A stretch of 64,000 nt of DNA from assembly GCA_003996215.1 (NCBI GenBank), contig QJPP01000311.1:620001-684000 (forward strand). The letters are read 5' to 3'. This document shows, piece by piece, positions 35,587 through 46,686 of this stretch. How positions within the stretch are numbered: the stretch's first letter is position 1; every line of letters begins with the position of its first letter. Both the position numbers and the translations under genes were made by a program. A model generated the notes under the pieces. That model was given only the letters and a program-made list of their open reading frames with translations, did no database searches and had not been told where the DNA came from. Source of the stretch: Jaltomata sinuosa. Its lineage: Eukaryota > Streptophyta > Magnoliopsida > Solanales > Solanaceae.

Positions 35587-35599
35587 TGGTATCAGAGAC
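35587..35599 (+). other. Primer binding site of gypsy element
   Basis: TGGTATCAGAGAC begins four bases after the LTR end. It matches the initiator-Met tRNA type except near the 3' side. Confidence 0.85.
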
Positions 35600-35801
35600 T
35601 AGGTTCATTGATCTAGTCGTACCAAACAGGTCTAGTAAAGTCTTGCGGATCGGTGCGGAGACGTCCGTACTTTTCTTCGAGAGGCTATGGGGCTTTAGGA
35701 AAAACTATCTCTTCCTTCTTTCCTTCGTGCTATAACTTAATTCTAGTTGGTATCTGGTGATACAAATTGGTATCTAACCTCATTCACTCTTCTGTCCGCA
35801 G

Positions 35802-37430
35802 ATGGTTACTACAAGAAATAATGGAGCAAGGCCAACGATCCCAGCAGCGAGCCCGGCAGTTCATGGAAGAGATAGGGGAAGGGGAAGGGGACGAGCTAGA
35901 GCCGCACCCGCCAGGGGTGGAGCTCGAGCTACTGCTGTACGCGAGGTAACCCCTCCCCCTTCTTAGTAGTATGTGACTGAGGACGTAGAAGAATTAGTTG
36001 TAGAGGATGAAGGGGATCAAGCGGAGGCGGCACCGGTTGGGGGGTGCAGGCCTTTTTACTATGACACCAGAAGCTTTTAAGCAGGCGTGGGATATTCTAA
36101 GTGGGTTGGTTGGTGCTGGAACCATACCCGCAACTTATGTAAATCAGGTCTTAGATACTCAGCTAGCAGTTACTACAACACCTAGGATGGACGCAGCTTC
36201 GGGCACGAATGATCTCCTCAGGCCAATGCTAGGACCATTGATGACAGAAAATGAGCATGAGATGCTGACTAAGTTTCTTAAGCTGAAACCTCCAACGTTT
36301 CAGGGTACAGACAAGGATGATGCCTATGAGTTCATCCTTGATTGCCATGAGAGGTTGCACAAGTTGGGTATTGTACGTCAACATGGGGTTGAGTTTGTCA
36401 CTTTTCAACTGCAGGGTGATGCCAAGTAGTGGTGGCGGTCTCATGTTGAGTGTCGGTCTTCTATTCTACCTCCATTGACTTGGGAGCAGTTCCACATGTT
36501 GTTTCTAGAGAAGTACGTTCCCGTACTTTGAGGGACCGAAAGAAAGATGAGTTTCTGAACTTGGAGCAGGGTAGCATGTCGGTCTCGACTTATGAGGCTA
36601 AGTTCCATGCGTTGTCTCATTTTGCTACATAGATGTTGTGTTCCGAGGAGGAACGGGTTTGGTTGTTCGTCAAGGGTCTAAATAGTGAACTACAGTTACT
36701 GTCAGTGCATATGACTTCTTCAAGAAAGGGCTTTAATAATGTGGTGGATTATGTGAAGAAGATAGAGGGAGTTAGGCAAGTGGGGCAGGCTAAGGCTTTA
36801 GCAAAAAAACCCCGGAATAAGGGAAATTTTGGTGGTTCATACTCCAGGGGCCACCATCAGCAGGCTTACCCGGCCTGTCCTATTCAGTTAGCTCTGCCAG
36901 CTACTACAGGTGGTCGTCAGGGAGCTCAGTCTTCAGCTCCTAGTGGCCAGGGAGCGTCTTATACATCAGCTAACAGACCTACTCTTGACCGTGGTTGCTT
37001 TCATTGTGGTGAGTTGGGCTACTTTAAGAGGGAGTGTCCATATAGGCCGACAGGTAATCAGGGTCAGCAGTAGACTAGAGCAGTGGTTCCGGTAGACAGA
37101 GGCGGTAATGCTAGGGGTCATACACAGGGTGGGCGAGGAAATTTTCAGAGAGGCTGGGGAGACAGGGGAAATGGCGGCGCAGGCAGGGGTGCGGCACAGC
37201 CAGTCCGGGAAGTTGCCTGGATTGATGATCGAGCTCATTGCTATGCGTTTCCAGGGAGGCCTGAGGTGGAAGCCTCAGATGTGGTGACCACATGTACCCT
37301 TCTTGTCTATGATAAAATGGCTTCAGTATTATTTGACCCAGGTTCTACATATTCTTACGTGTCTGTAAGTTTTGCTTTGGGGCTGGATTTGATTTGTGAT
37401 ATTCTTGATTCTCCTATCTATGTTTCTCCT
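35802..37430 (+). pseudogene. gag: Gypsy gag and start of protease, broken
   Basis: From the ATG at 35802 the frame reads MVTTRNNGARPTIPA and an Arg/Gly-rich tail, then TAGTAG near 35965. A second frame (36007-36429) holds the Gag domain, including FLKLKPPTFQGTDKDDAYEF, and ends in TAG where a Trp is expected (QLQGDAK*WW). Further fragments are FLEKYVPRTLRDRKKDEF and SVSTYEAKFHALSHFAT, then a TAG, then MLCSEEERVWLFVKGLNSEL. The zinc knuckle reads CFHCGELGYFKREC: the His of CX2CX4HX4C is Tyr, so the metal site is lost. The protease motif VLFDPGSTYSYVS is present at about 37325-37360, but the frame runs into LTR sequence about 25 residues later. Confidence 0.85.
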
Positions 37431-37435
37431 GGATT

Positions 37436-38253
37436 TGTTGCATTGACTGATATTGGTTCCGTGAGTAGACCGGGCTGTTTATTGAAATGTGTTATTTGTT
37501 TGGTGGCCCTTGAGAGGCCGGGGAAATTCTGTATAACTGTTGTGTTGGTCTTGGTTTAGGCCGGGTTGATTCAAGGTACATTGTGTTATCTAGAGGGGAT
37601 CCTAGGGTGGGTCTGGGCTAAACGGAAAGGTATAGTTAATGGTATATGGTTGTGGCTTAGAGTTAGGTGGTGGATTTCATGCGGAATAGGCTAAGTAGAG
37701 ACTTGTAGTCTAGGTGTGTCTGTGGCTATTGTTGCATGTTTTCCATACCTTTTACTTGATTTGTACTGCTTATACACTGTTTATTTGAAAACTGGCTGAT
37801 GATCCTACCAGTACACAGTGGTGGTGTACTGATACTGCACTTGCTTTTCTTTTGATCAGTACAGGAAATCTTCCAGCGGCTGAGACGCGACCTCACCTTT
37901 AGCACCGATGATTTCTGACTTCAAGGGTGAGTTGTTTGATCAAGCTACCTTGGGCTTATCTTTAAAGTTGCAGTCCACTTGTCTCGGACTTCAACCTATT
38001 TCCGTATTTTCTTTTGGGGTTGCATCCCCGCATTCTAAATATTGATAGTGATGTTTGGTACAACGACTTTCAGTTCCTAAGAGGGATTTTCCGCAGGATA
38101 TATATATTAAAGCTTTAGTTTTTGCATTATTTAATTGTTAGTTTACTTCTGTTGCTGGTTTTAGGCTGTTAGTCTAGGCAAAGGATTGAACTCTATTGGT
38201 TCACTCATCCAGGGGTTGGGTGGGTGTCACTCATGACGGTCTGGGTCGTGACA
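37436..38253 (+). repeat. Truncated gypsy 3' LTR (about 0.8 kb)
   Basis: Nearly identical to the last part of 33408-35582 (from about 34757), with small indels such as loss of 6 bp in 'gatattgttgtact'. It ends GTGACA before the target duplication. Confidence 0.92.
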
Positions 38254-38258
38254 CAATC
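38254..38258. repeat. Target-site duplication CAATC, right copy (gypsy)
   Basis: Partner of 33403-33407. Confidence 0.92.
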
Positions 38259-38755
38259 GGTCTGCTTTGGTTAGAATATTGAGGAGAACTACCTCCTATG
38301 TCGATGATCAGGATCACATTTTTGTTGGCTTTCAGGATGTTATAGAAAGACTTTTAGCTGAACTTCTCAAAGCAGAGCCTCGTCAAAGTGTCATCTCCAT
38401 TTATGGTATGGGCGGATTAGGCAAGACCAGTCTTGCGAGAAACATCTACAGCAGTCCTAATATAGTCTCTAGCTTCCCAACACGCGCTTGGATATGTGTT
38501 TCTCAAAAGTACAATACCATGGATCTTCTTAGAAATATCATAAAATCTATCCAAGGACGCACCAAGGAAAATCTAGATTTGTTGGAAAAGATGACTGAGA
38601 CAGATCTAGAAAGTCACATTTGTGGTCTAATGAAACAAAATAAATACCTTGTGGCAATTGATGATGTATGGCACAGAGAAGCATGGGAATGTTTGAAAAG
38701 AGCATTTCCAGATAGCAAGAATGGAAGCAGAGTGATTATTACCAGACGCTAGGAG
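38254..38755 (+). pseudogene. CC-NB-LRR resistance gene, NB-ARC domain start, truncated
   Basis: It resumes the NLR split by gypsy. The first codons (RSALVRILRRTTSYVDDQDH) follow NN from 33401. The P-loop is GMGGLGKTSLA, with Lys and Ser/Thr in place for ATP binding. RNBS-A is FPTRAWICVSQ, kinase-2 is LVAIDDVW, and RNBS-B begins GSRVIIT. The last codons give RR, then TAG where relatives have Lys. At 38756 the gene is cut by a copia LTR. The rest of NB-ARC and all leucine-rich repeats are absent from the window. As a receptor fragment it lacks the signalling switch and recognition parts. Confidence 0.9.
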
Positions 38756-39912
38756 TGATAGAAATATAGGCAACGAAAGTATTCACAGGATCACAAAACC
38801 TACATAGAGATCTAGATAATATATAAAATTCGTGAATGAGACTCACTAACCTGTTGAAACTTTCACAAAGGTCATCTAGAAAAGTAGTCTCCAGGTCTGC
38901 GGCTTTCTACTAAAACCAGATTCTACTTAAGTGGGCGCAGTATGTATTTTTTTTTATCAATGTGTAAAATGGATGAAAACAATTTGTGAGAGGCTGCTCC
39001 TTTTATCCACGTTTCTCCAACTGATAGTTGGAAACGTGAAGGAGTATTTCTCTCAACATAAAGATTCTACACATTTCAGATTTTGAAACGTGTCTAGAAA
39101 CACAGTTAAAAAAATAATTTTAACTGCTTCTAGAATCCTCTATTTTATTTGCTCAAAATACATACATTTAATCTGGTATAGTAGGGACCACAAATTTAAT
39201 AGTAGAGGCTTCCAATTATCGCATCAATTCGAAAATGAATGAATTAATCCTACCACAATAAATTACAGATTATTCCTCCAAAAATCTGTAATTGCACTCC
39301 TCGGTTTAATTTCAAAATTCAACATTAAATCTTATTTAACTCCCCATGTTAGAATTATCGATATCAATCAATTAAATTAAATCTCTGATAATTTAATTCA
39401 TTGATTAATTTAATCCTTTATTAGTATGCTTAATTTATTTCATGTGACGAATATATATAATCCACTTGCAAGGTTTTCACATGAAAACTTATAATCAATC
39501 ATAAAGTGGTATCATCAATCTTAAGGTCGAGACATGGATTCTATCAACTAATTATTATTTCACAAATATGATTTATTATCGTCCAATTTATCAGGAATAT
39601 ATTGATCCACGTTAGGGTCTCACCTTTTGACAGATCAAGATGACAAATACTCCCTCCGTCCGTCTTTACTTATCCACTATACTAAAAAGAAAAAATTACG
39701 GGACATAGAATATTGAAGGGCTTAATTACGGGACCTGGGTTAATTTTCACATAATTATATTTTATAGGTATAGTTTAGAACAAGTAGCTATTATTTTGAG
39801 CAACATATATATTTTGGAGGAAGAAAACGTATATTACCTATTCTCAAACTCCCTCTCACCCAATTTTCGGCGAAATTCACGCTCCGGCGAAATTCACGCC
39901 CTACCCCCATGA

Positions 39913-40500
39913 TTTATGGAGATTTCCATTTTAAAAAGATTTTTTAAAAATTTCATACTTTTTTAATGATGTTTATATATGTATATAAGTGTATACCAAC
40001 TAAAACTCATATATGTATATGCAATTGGAATGCTTTATTTTTGGTTATACATTGTATATGAGATTCATACTTTTGAGGTTCAAATGTATATGAGATTCAT
40101 ACTTTTGAGGTAACTACCATGATTTATGGAGATCTCATTTTAAAAAGATTTTTCTAAAATTTCATCCTTCTTTAGTGATGTTTATATATGTATATACTAA
40201 TTAAAATGCATATATGTATATGCAATTGGAATGCTTTATTTTTTATTATACATTGTAAATGAGATTCATACTTTTGAGGTTCAAATGTATATGAGATTCA
40301 TACTTTTGAGGTTCAAATGTATATGAGATTCATACTTTGAGATTCAAATGTATTTGAGATTCAAACTTTTGAGATTCAAATATATATGCGATTTATACAT
40401 ATCAGTATATACATTTGAAATATATATGCTTAGTTAACTTGAATCTCAAATACATATATACGATGGTGAACACATGAGTATATGAAATTACAAAGTATAT
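39913..40500. repeat. Short repeats built on 'tatgagattcatacttttgag'
   Basis: A 30-bp phrase ('gttcaaatgtatatgagattcatactttt') is repeated four or more times at 40075-40345. A longer block starting 'atgatttatggagat' (39911) recurs at about 40112 and again at 42989. This is non-coding, inside the Stowaway-ended insertion. Confidence 0.7.
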
Positions 40501-40506
40501 GAATGG

Positions 40507-42912
40507 TGTCACGACCCAACCCATCGTGAGTGGCACCCACCCATCCCCCCCGGATGAGCGAACCAATAGAGTTTCACTCCTTGCCTAGACTAACAGCCTA
40601 AAACCAGCAAGCATAAATGTAAACTAGAAATCAAAGTAACCAAAACTAATCATTAATATAATCCTGCGGAAATTTCCACCTAGGAACTGAAAGTCATTGT
40701 ACCAAACATCAATGCCAATTCTAGAATATGGAGATGCAACCCCAAAAAGGTAAACTGAAATAGTTTTAAGTCCGAAACAATTGAACTGAAACTCTAAAGA
40801 TAACCCAAGGTAGCTCGAAACAAGCAGCTCACTCTTGAAAGTCAGAAATCGCCGGTGCTAGATGCGAAGTCGCGTCTTAGTCGCTGGTAGATTTCCTGTA
40901 CTCACCAAAAGAAAGATAAGTGCAGTATCAGTACACCACCACTGTGTACTGGTAGGATCATCAGTCAGTTTTCAAGTAAACAATATATAATTAGTACAAC
41001 AATATCAAGTAAGGAGTATGGAAAACATGCAACAATAATCACGGGCACATCTAGCCTACAGGTCTTTATCTATCTTGTTACCGCATGAATCCATCTCTTA
41101 CAGTTCTAATCCACAAACATGTAACCACAACTCTCCTTTCCGTCTAGCCCAGACCCACCCTGGAATCTCCTCTAGACAACACCAAAGGTAATTGATCAAC
41201 CTGGCCTAAACCAAGACCAACACAGCAGTTATACAACAGTTTCCGGCCACTCAAGGACCATCAACAATAGCACATTTAACTAGACAACCCGGTCCACTCA
41301 CGGAACCAATACCAAGTATTACATCCAGTAAAACAACCCGGTCCACTCATGAAACCAATATCAAGTATCACATTCAGTAAAACAACCCGGTCCACTCATG
41401 AAACCAATATCAAGTATCACATTCAGTAAAATAACCCGGTCCACTCGTAGAATCAATATCAAGTATCACATTTAGTAAAACAACCCGGTCCACTCACGGA
41501 ACCAATATCAACCAATGCAATACAATAGTCAATGAAATAATGCAAAATGCAATAAAGTAAACCCGTACCAGGCGTGGTACCCGTGCCAATCAAATGATAT
41601 ACCCGTACCAGGCGTGGTACCCGTGCCAACCATGTGTTATACCTGTACCAGGTGTGGTACCCAAGCCAACCAAATGTCAACAACCACAGTCAATATATGA
41701 ACACACACAACTTGTAAAACCAACAAGTAAATCGTTCTATCACAAACTGTAAACAGGAACCTAGACATTCCACACAATTTCCCTAAGCAATGTAATTCAT
41801 ACAAGCACTTAGACATGAGTACATCAATATACACATTCACAAAAAATCATAAGACATCACCGACCTCGAAATGATCCAAGCTCTATTTGACCTGAGCTTT
41901 TCCGTGTTCCGAATTCCTCTCTCGTTCTTGGTCTAAAAATAACACATAATACATACCATTAACACACAAGGCCTGCACATTACCCGGATTATACCAAATC
42001 CCCAAACCCCAGGCCATCTATGATCATCCCACCCTTTTCCTAGGCTTTTCCACTGTTAATTCCCCTAGTTCTATCATTTTTACGGATAAAAATAGGAAAT
42101 TAAACAACCTATCATCATTTTAATGTACTTTTATCAATGCCCAAGAACACACATGCTTGGAATCCCCTTCCTTCCCCGAATTCCACCATCCCTAGGTTAT
42201 TCTAACCTTTCCCCAATTTCCCTCCTAACAATTTTACCGCATAGGAAACGTATTACCAAGTTTGGGGAACGAAAGCCTTACCTTAGGGAAGATTTTTGAC
42301 GGGAGAATGAAAAAAATCGCCTGGAAATCGCCTAGCCCTTCTCCAAAATAAACTTGTGAAAATTGAATGTTTTGAGAGTTATTTCTGCATTAAAAACCCG
42401 TCGGCCCACTATAGCGATCACCGCTCCGCTATAGCGATCCCGCTATAGTGGTAGGCTGCCGCTATAGCGGTCTTAAGTGGGTTGACCGCCCTTTGACCGC
42501 CGCTATAGCGGTAATTTCTATCGCTATAGCGGGGGCCGCTATCACGCGTGACAGCACTCATCACGGACAAAAAGTTCGAAACTCTGTCAGTTTTGGCCAT
42601 TTCACAACACACTTATTTCCCTCGACGTCTCGAAATAACCTCTTCACGTCAAATGCGATTCTGAGAGTTTTACTTACCCAAATGCGATTCTGAAAAGTCC
42701 CCCGGACTCCTTTATGTCTTGGCTACGTGAAAAACTAGCTCACTCCAAGACACATAAATCAATTTTTACTCGGATTTCCCTAGACTCTACCCCACTCTAA
42801 AATCGGCCGAGGCTAACCTAGCCCAGAATTTTAAACCTCCCAAACCCAGAGTTTTCTAACTCTAAAACTTGGCACGATTGGTCTATTTGTAACAACGGAC
42901 CCGGTCGTTATA
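40507..42912 (-). repeat. Solo gypsy LTR (same family as 33408-35582)
   Basis: It runs TGTCACGACCC to CGTTATA on + (reverse of a TGTAA...GTGACA LTR), with one base changed at the last CA. Possible target duplications are AATGG (40502-40506) and AATGA (42913-42917), 4 of 5 matching. No internal region is present. It contains direct repeats of about 52 bp ('caacccggtccactcatgaa', 41285-41505), repeats of the GGTACCACGCC type (41565-41665) and many CGCTATAGCG palindromes (42410-42545). Confidence 0.85.
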
Positions 42913-43515
42913 AATGATTATTTGTATCTGAGATTTTTCAGTTGTATCAGTCAATTATGAAGAGAGAATATTAGTGAGAGTAAAAGACACATGATTTATG
43001 GAGATTTTCATTTTAAAAAGATTTTTCTAACTGATTGTTAGGAATCTATTTTTATGGTATATACGTATATAAGCATTTATATACAAATCGAGGGCTGATT
43101 TTGGAACTTGAAATTAGCTATGCTTTGTAATTAAGAAACTTAAGTTGTGGGCCCTGAATAATTTAGCAAACTATAGCTATTTATGAAATTTTGCCTACTA
43201 AAAATAAATGTCCAACAATACTTGTTCAATTTATGAAATCAAGAGATAATTTTACACTTAGTTTCTAATTTACCCTTATCATCAATTATAGTCATTTCTC
43301 TATTATATTTTTCAAGACATTGTATTTATTATATTCAAAGGGTGATATGGTAAAACTACCCTTCTATTTATAGTTTCTTAAGAAGTGTGCAAAGTCAATA
43401 GTGGACAAATATTGTTGGACGGAGGGAGTAAATTATATTGATCATAATAATTATATCAAGATTAAGAGTATAAGTACATTTAATGATTCTAGAGAAGATG
43501 TTATATAAATACTCA

Positions 43516-43655
43516 GAACATAAACAAGCTTCTCTACTTGGTCCGTTCAGTACACACAAAAAGAATACTAGCACAAGAAGTTGGAGAACATAAACAAGCT
43601 TCTCTACTTGGTCCGTTCAGTACACACAAAAAGCATACTAGCACAAGAAGTTGGA
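43516..43655. repeat. 70-bp direct duplication in copia LTR
   Basis: 43516-43585 and 43586-43655 differ by a single base ('aagaatac' against 'aagcatac'). It is in the R/U3 part of the copia LTR. Confidence 0.92.
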
Positions 43656-43982
43656 ATGAAACCACTCCCATAATCAAGATCAAATTATATCTAATCTTAT
43701 TCTACAATCATCAAGATGTTTATCCAACTTCATCTTCGATTGTGAACTTATATTTATAACTTATAAGGACCGACAATTTCAATCTTTTGTGTATGAGCCA
43801 AGAAACTCCATATATTAAATTATCTACTATATAAGTAAAGGATAAACATGTAGGCACAATGATCTATTTAATAGAAATTTTATAAAATCAAATAAATAAA
43901 ATAATCAGTCTTTAGATGATGATAAAACCATAATACTATAGTTAAACCACATGGTTAATAGTATATCCTAACAATCTCCCAC

Positions 43983-46686
43983 TTAGACATATAACCATGC
44001 ATTCACAACTCTAACGCTCATTCCTTCCACATGTTTATCAAAAGTCTTCTGTGTCAAACTCTTTGTAAAAGGATCCGCCAGATTGTTCTTCGACTCTATC
44101 TTCAAAACTCTCACATCACCCCTTTGAGTTATGTCACGAATTAAGTGATATTTTCTCTCAATATGTTTGCTTCTTTTATGACTTCGTGGTTCTTTCGAGT
44201 TTGCAATCGCACCACTGTTATCACAATAAAGTGTGAGTGGTGCTTGAACCGAAGGAACCATTCCAAGCTCTTTCAAAAAGTTTCTGAGCCAAACAGCCTC
44301 CTTAGCTGGCTCAGAGACAGCTACATATTCAGCTTTCATAGTTGAATCAACAACACATGTTTGTTTGATGCTTCTCCAACTTATGGCTCCACCTCCTAAA
44401 ATAAACACATATCCTGAGGTTGATTTTCTAGAGTGTCTATTTGATTAGAAGTCTGAGTCTGTATACCCAATAGGCAAAATATCAGCTGAGTGAAAAAATA
44501 ATATATAATCCCTAGTCCTTTTCAGGTACTTGATTATATGTTTTACAGCAGTCCAATGTTCTTGCCTATGAATAGAGTGGAATCTGTTAACCATGCGTAC
44601 GACAAAGCAGATGTCAGGTCTAGTGCATAGCATTACATACATGAAGCTCCCTACTGCAGAAGCATAAGGGACCGTCTTCATTCTCTCTATCTCATCAGCC
44701 ATTTTAGGTGATTGATCCTTCGATAGGAAAATTTCATATCTAAAAGGGAGAAATCCCTTTTTTGAATTTTGCATGCTAAACCTTGCAAGAATTGTGTCGA
44801 TATAAAGTGCTTGAGATAAGCCTAACATACTTTGTTTGCGATCTCGCATAAGCTTGATCCCAAGGATATGAGCCGCTTCACCCAAGTCTTTCATATCAAA
44901 ATGTGAGGACAACCACTCTTTAACTGAACTCAACATGCTCACACTATTTTCTATGAGCAAGATATCATCTACGTACAGAATCAGAAATGCTACTTTATCT
45001 CCATCCCACTTTTTATAAATGCATGACTCATTTTCACGTTGATCAAAACCAAAGGTCTTAATCAAAGTGTCAAAATAAGTGTTTCATGCCCTAGATGCCT
45101 ATTTCAATCCATAAATAGATTTTCTTAGTTTACATAATATATGTTCATTTTCGCTTTTCATGAAACCCTCTGGTTGTGTCATATAGATGCACTCATCAAG
45201 ACTCCTATTAAGAAAAGCCGTCTTGACATTCATTTGTCAAATTTCATAATCATAATGGGCAGCAATGGATAAGAGAGTCCTTATGGATTTAAGCATGGCT
45301 ACCGGCGAAAAGGTTTCCTCATAATCAATCCCTTCTTTTTGAGTGAATCCTTTCGCAACAAGCCTAGCCTTAAAAGTTTGCACTTTACCATCCGCTCCTC
45401 TCTTTTTCTTATAGTTCCTTCTACAGCCAATTGGTTTGACTCCTGTAGGTGGTTCTACAAGATCTCAGACTTTATATGAGTACGTAGACTCCATTTCAGA
45501 TTTCATAGCAGTAATCCATATTTCAGTATCTTTGTCATGTAGTGCTTCGGCGTAATTAAGAAAATCTGTATTAGGCTCCTTAGGGATCTTATCGTATGAT
45601 TCTCCCAAAAGCACAAACCGTACATATTTTCTAATAACTCTCCCACTACGACGACTAGTCACTACAATATCCGCTACTTCTGGAATCAAATTCTGAACAC
45701 CTTGAACCTCTTCCTCCACAAGTACAGGCTGCTGGACATTACTCCCACTACTTTGAGGTAGCGAGATGTCAGGCATTTGTTCTTGTGCAACTTCTTGTAT
45801 ATCGACATTTCTCTCACTATTTGATCGCAGTGGTATGTCAATAACTATTTGGGGAATTCGTTCTTGTGATTCATTATTCGTTATTCTATTGTTTAATTCA
45901 TGTAAAACAAGTTTACTTCTAGGAATATGGTTCATTAAATAATCCTCTTCTAAAACTTGGCATTTGTCGAAATAATTACATTATATTCCTTAGGACAGTA
46001 AAATAAATCACCCTACGTTCCTTTTGGGTATCCAATAAAAAAGCACACTTCTGTTCTAGATTTCAATTTGTCAGTTTTTCCTTTTAGCACGTGTGTTGTA
46101 CATCTCTAAACTCAAATATGCCATAGACTAGGCTTACGCCCACTCCACAATTCAACTGGGGTTGAAGGTATTGATTTTGAAGGAACCATGTTTAGAACAT
46201 AATTGGTTGTTTCTAGTGCATACCCCCAAAAAGAAAAAGGCAAGTCTGAATAACTTAACATCGATCGAACCATGTCCATAAGAGTTCTATTTCTTCTTTC
46301 TGCTATACCATTCTGTTGTGGTGTTCCTGGAGCAGAATATTGAGAAGTAATTTCCGATTCTGACAAGTATTTTATGAATTCTGAAGAAAGGTATTCACCA
46401 CCATGATCAGATCGTAATGTTTGGATATATTTATTATGTCATTTTTTCGTTTTTATCTTAGATTCTTTGAATTTTTTAAAGCATTCAGATTTATGGTACA
46501 ACAAATAAATATATTCGTATTTTGAGTAATCATCTGTGAAAGTCACAAAATACTCAAAACCACTCCTTGCTTGTATATTCATTGGACCACACAAGTCAGA
46601 ATGAATTAGCTCTAACTTATCTCTGGCTCTATTTTCTTTAGAAAAAAAGGGTCTCTTGATCATTTTTCCTTCTAAACAGGATTCAC
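43983..46686 (-). pseudogene. pol: Copia integrase, reverse transcriptase and RNase H, broken
   Basis: From right to left, the integrase core appears as KLELIHSDLCGPM, FVTFTDDYSKYEYIYLL, a shift near 46440, TLRSDHGGEYLSS and SAPGTPQQNGIAERRNRTL, holding the DDE residues Asp, Asp and Glu. A frame break near 46110 leads to the linker (45935-45465). RT follows: KARLVAKGFTQKEGIDYEETF, a TGA in place of Trp, then QMNVKTAFLNR, where the catalytic Asp of QMDVKTAFLNG has become Asn. The second RT motif, LYVDDILL, is intact. RNase H includes DSTMKAEYVAVSEPAKEAVW and KHIERKYHLIRDI. The C terminus ends at 43983. RT could not polymerise with the Asn. Confidence 0.87.

Larger units (their letters stand above)
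33408..38253 (+). mobile_element. Internally deleted Ty3/gypsy element (Del/Tekay-like) inside the NLR gene
   Basis: The 5' LTR spans 33408-35582 (TGTAATGATC to GTGACA). A PBS (TGGTATCAGAGAC, 35587-35599) follows, then gag and the start of protease. The protease is then joined straight to the last 0.8 kb of an LTR (37436-38253). RT, RNase H, integrase and the first 1.35 kb of the 3' LTR are missing. The perfect CAATC duplication shows that it inserted whole and was deleted afterwards. The joint lies at a short shared stretch (tgttgcattgactg). Confidence 0.9.
39650..43428. mobile_element. Insertion with Stowaway-like ends, containing other repeats
   Basis: The left end is CTCCCTCCGTCCGTC and the right end is GGACGGAGGGAG, both next to TA (39648-39649 and 43429-43430). 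The inverted ends share a second patch (TTATCCACTAT / TTGTCCACTAT when turned). Stowaway MITEs are known by CTCCCTCCGT ends and TA duplications. At 3.8 kb this is far too long for one. It holds a solo gypsy LTR and, around it, a block with ends like 'aaatttcataaatagctatagttt', which looks like a Mutator-type piece. Confidence 0.75.
38756..43973 (-). repeat. Copia 3' LTR, split by a Stowaway-ended insertion
   Basis: The border at 43973 is CCTAACA and the other end begins TGATAGAAATATAGG at 38756. With 39650-43428 and its TA removed, the LTR is about 1.44 kb. Its outer part (38756-39647) is AT-rich. Its inner part holds a 70-bp direct duplication (43516-43655). Confidence 0.75.
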
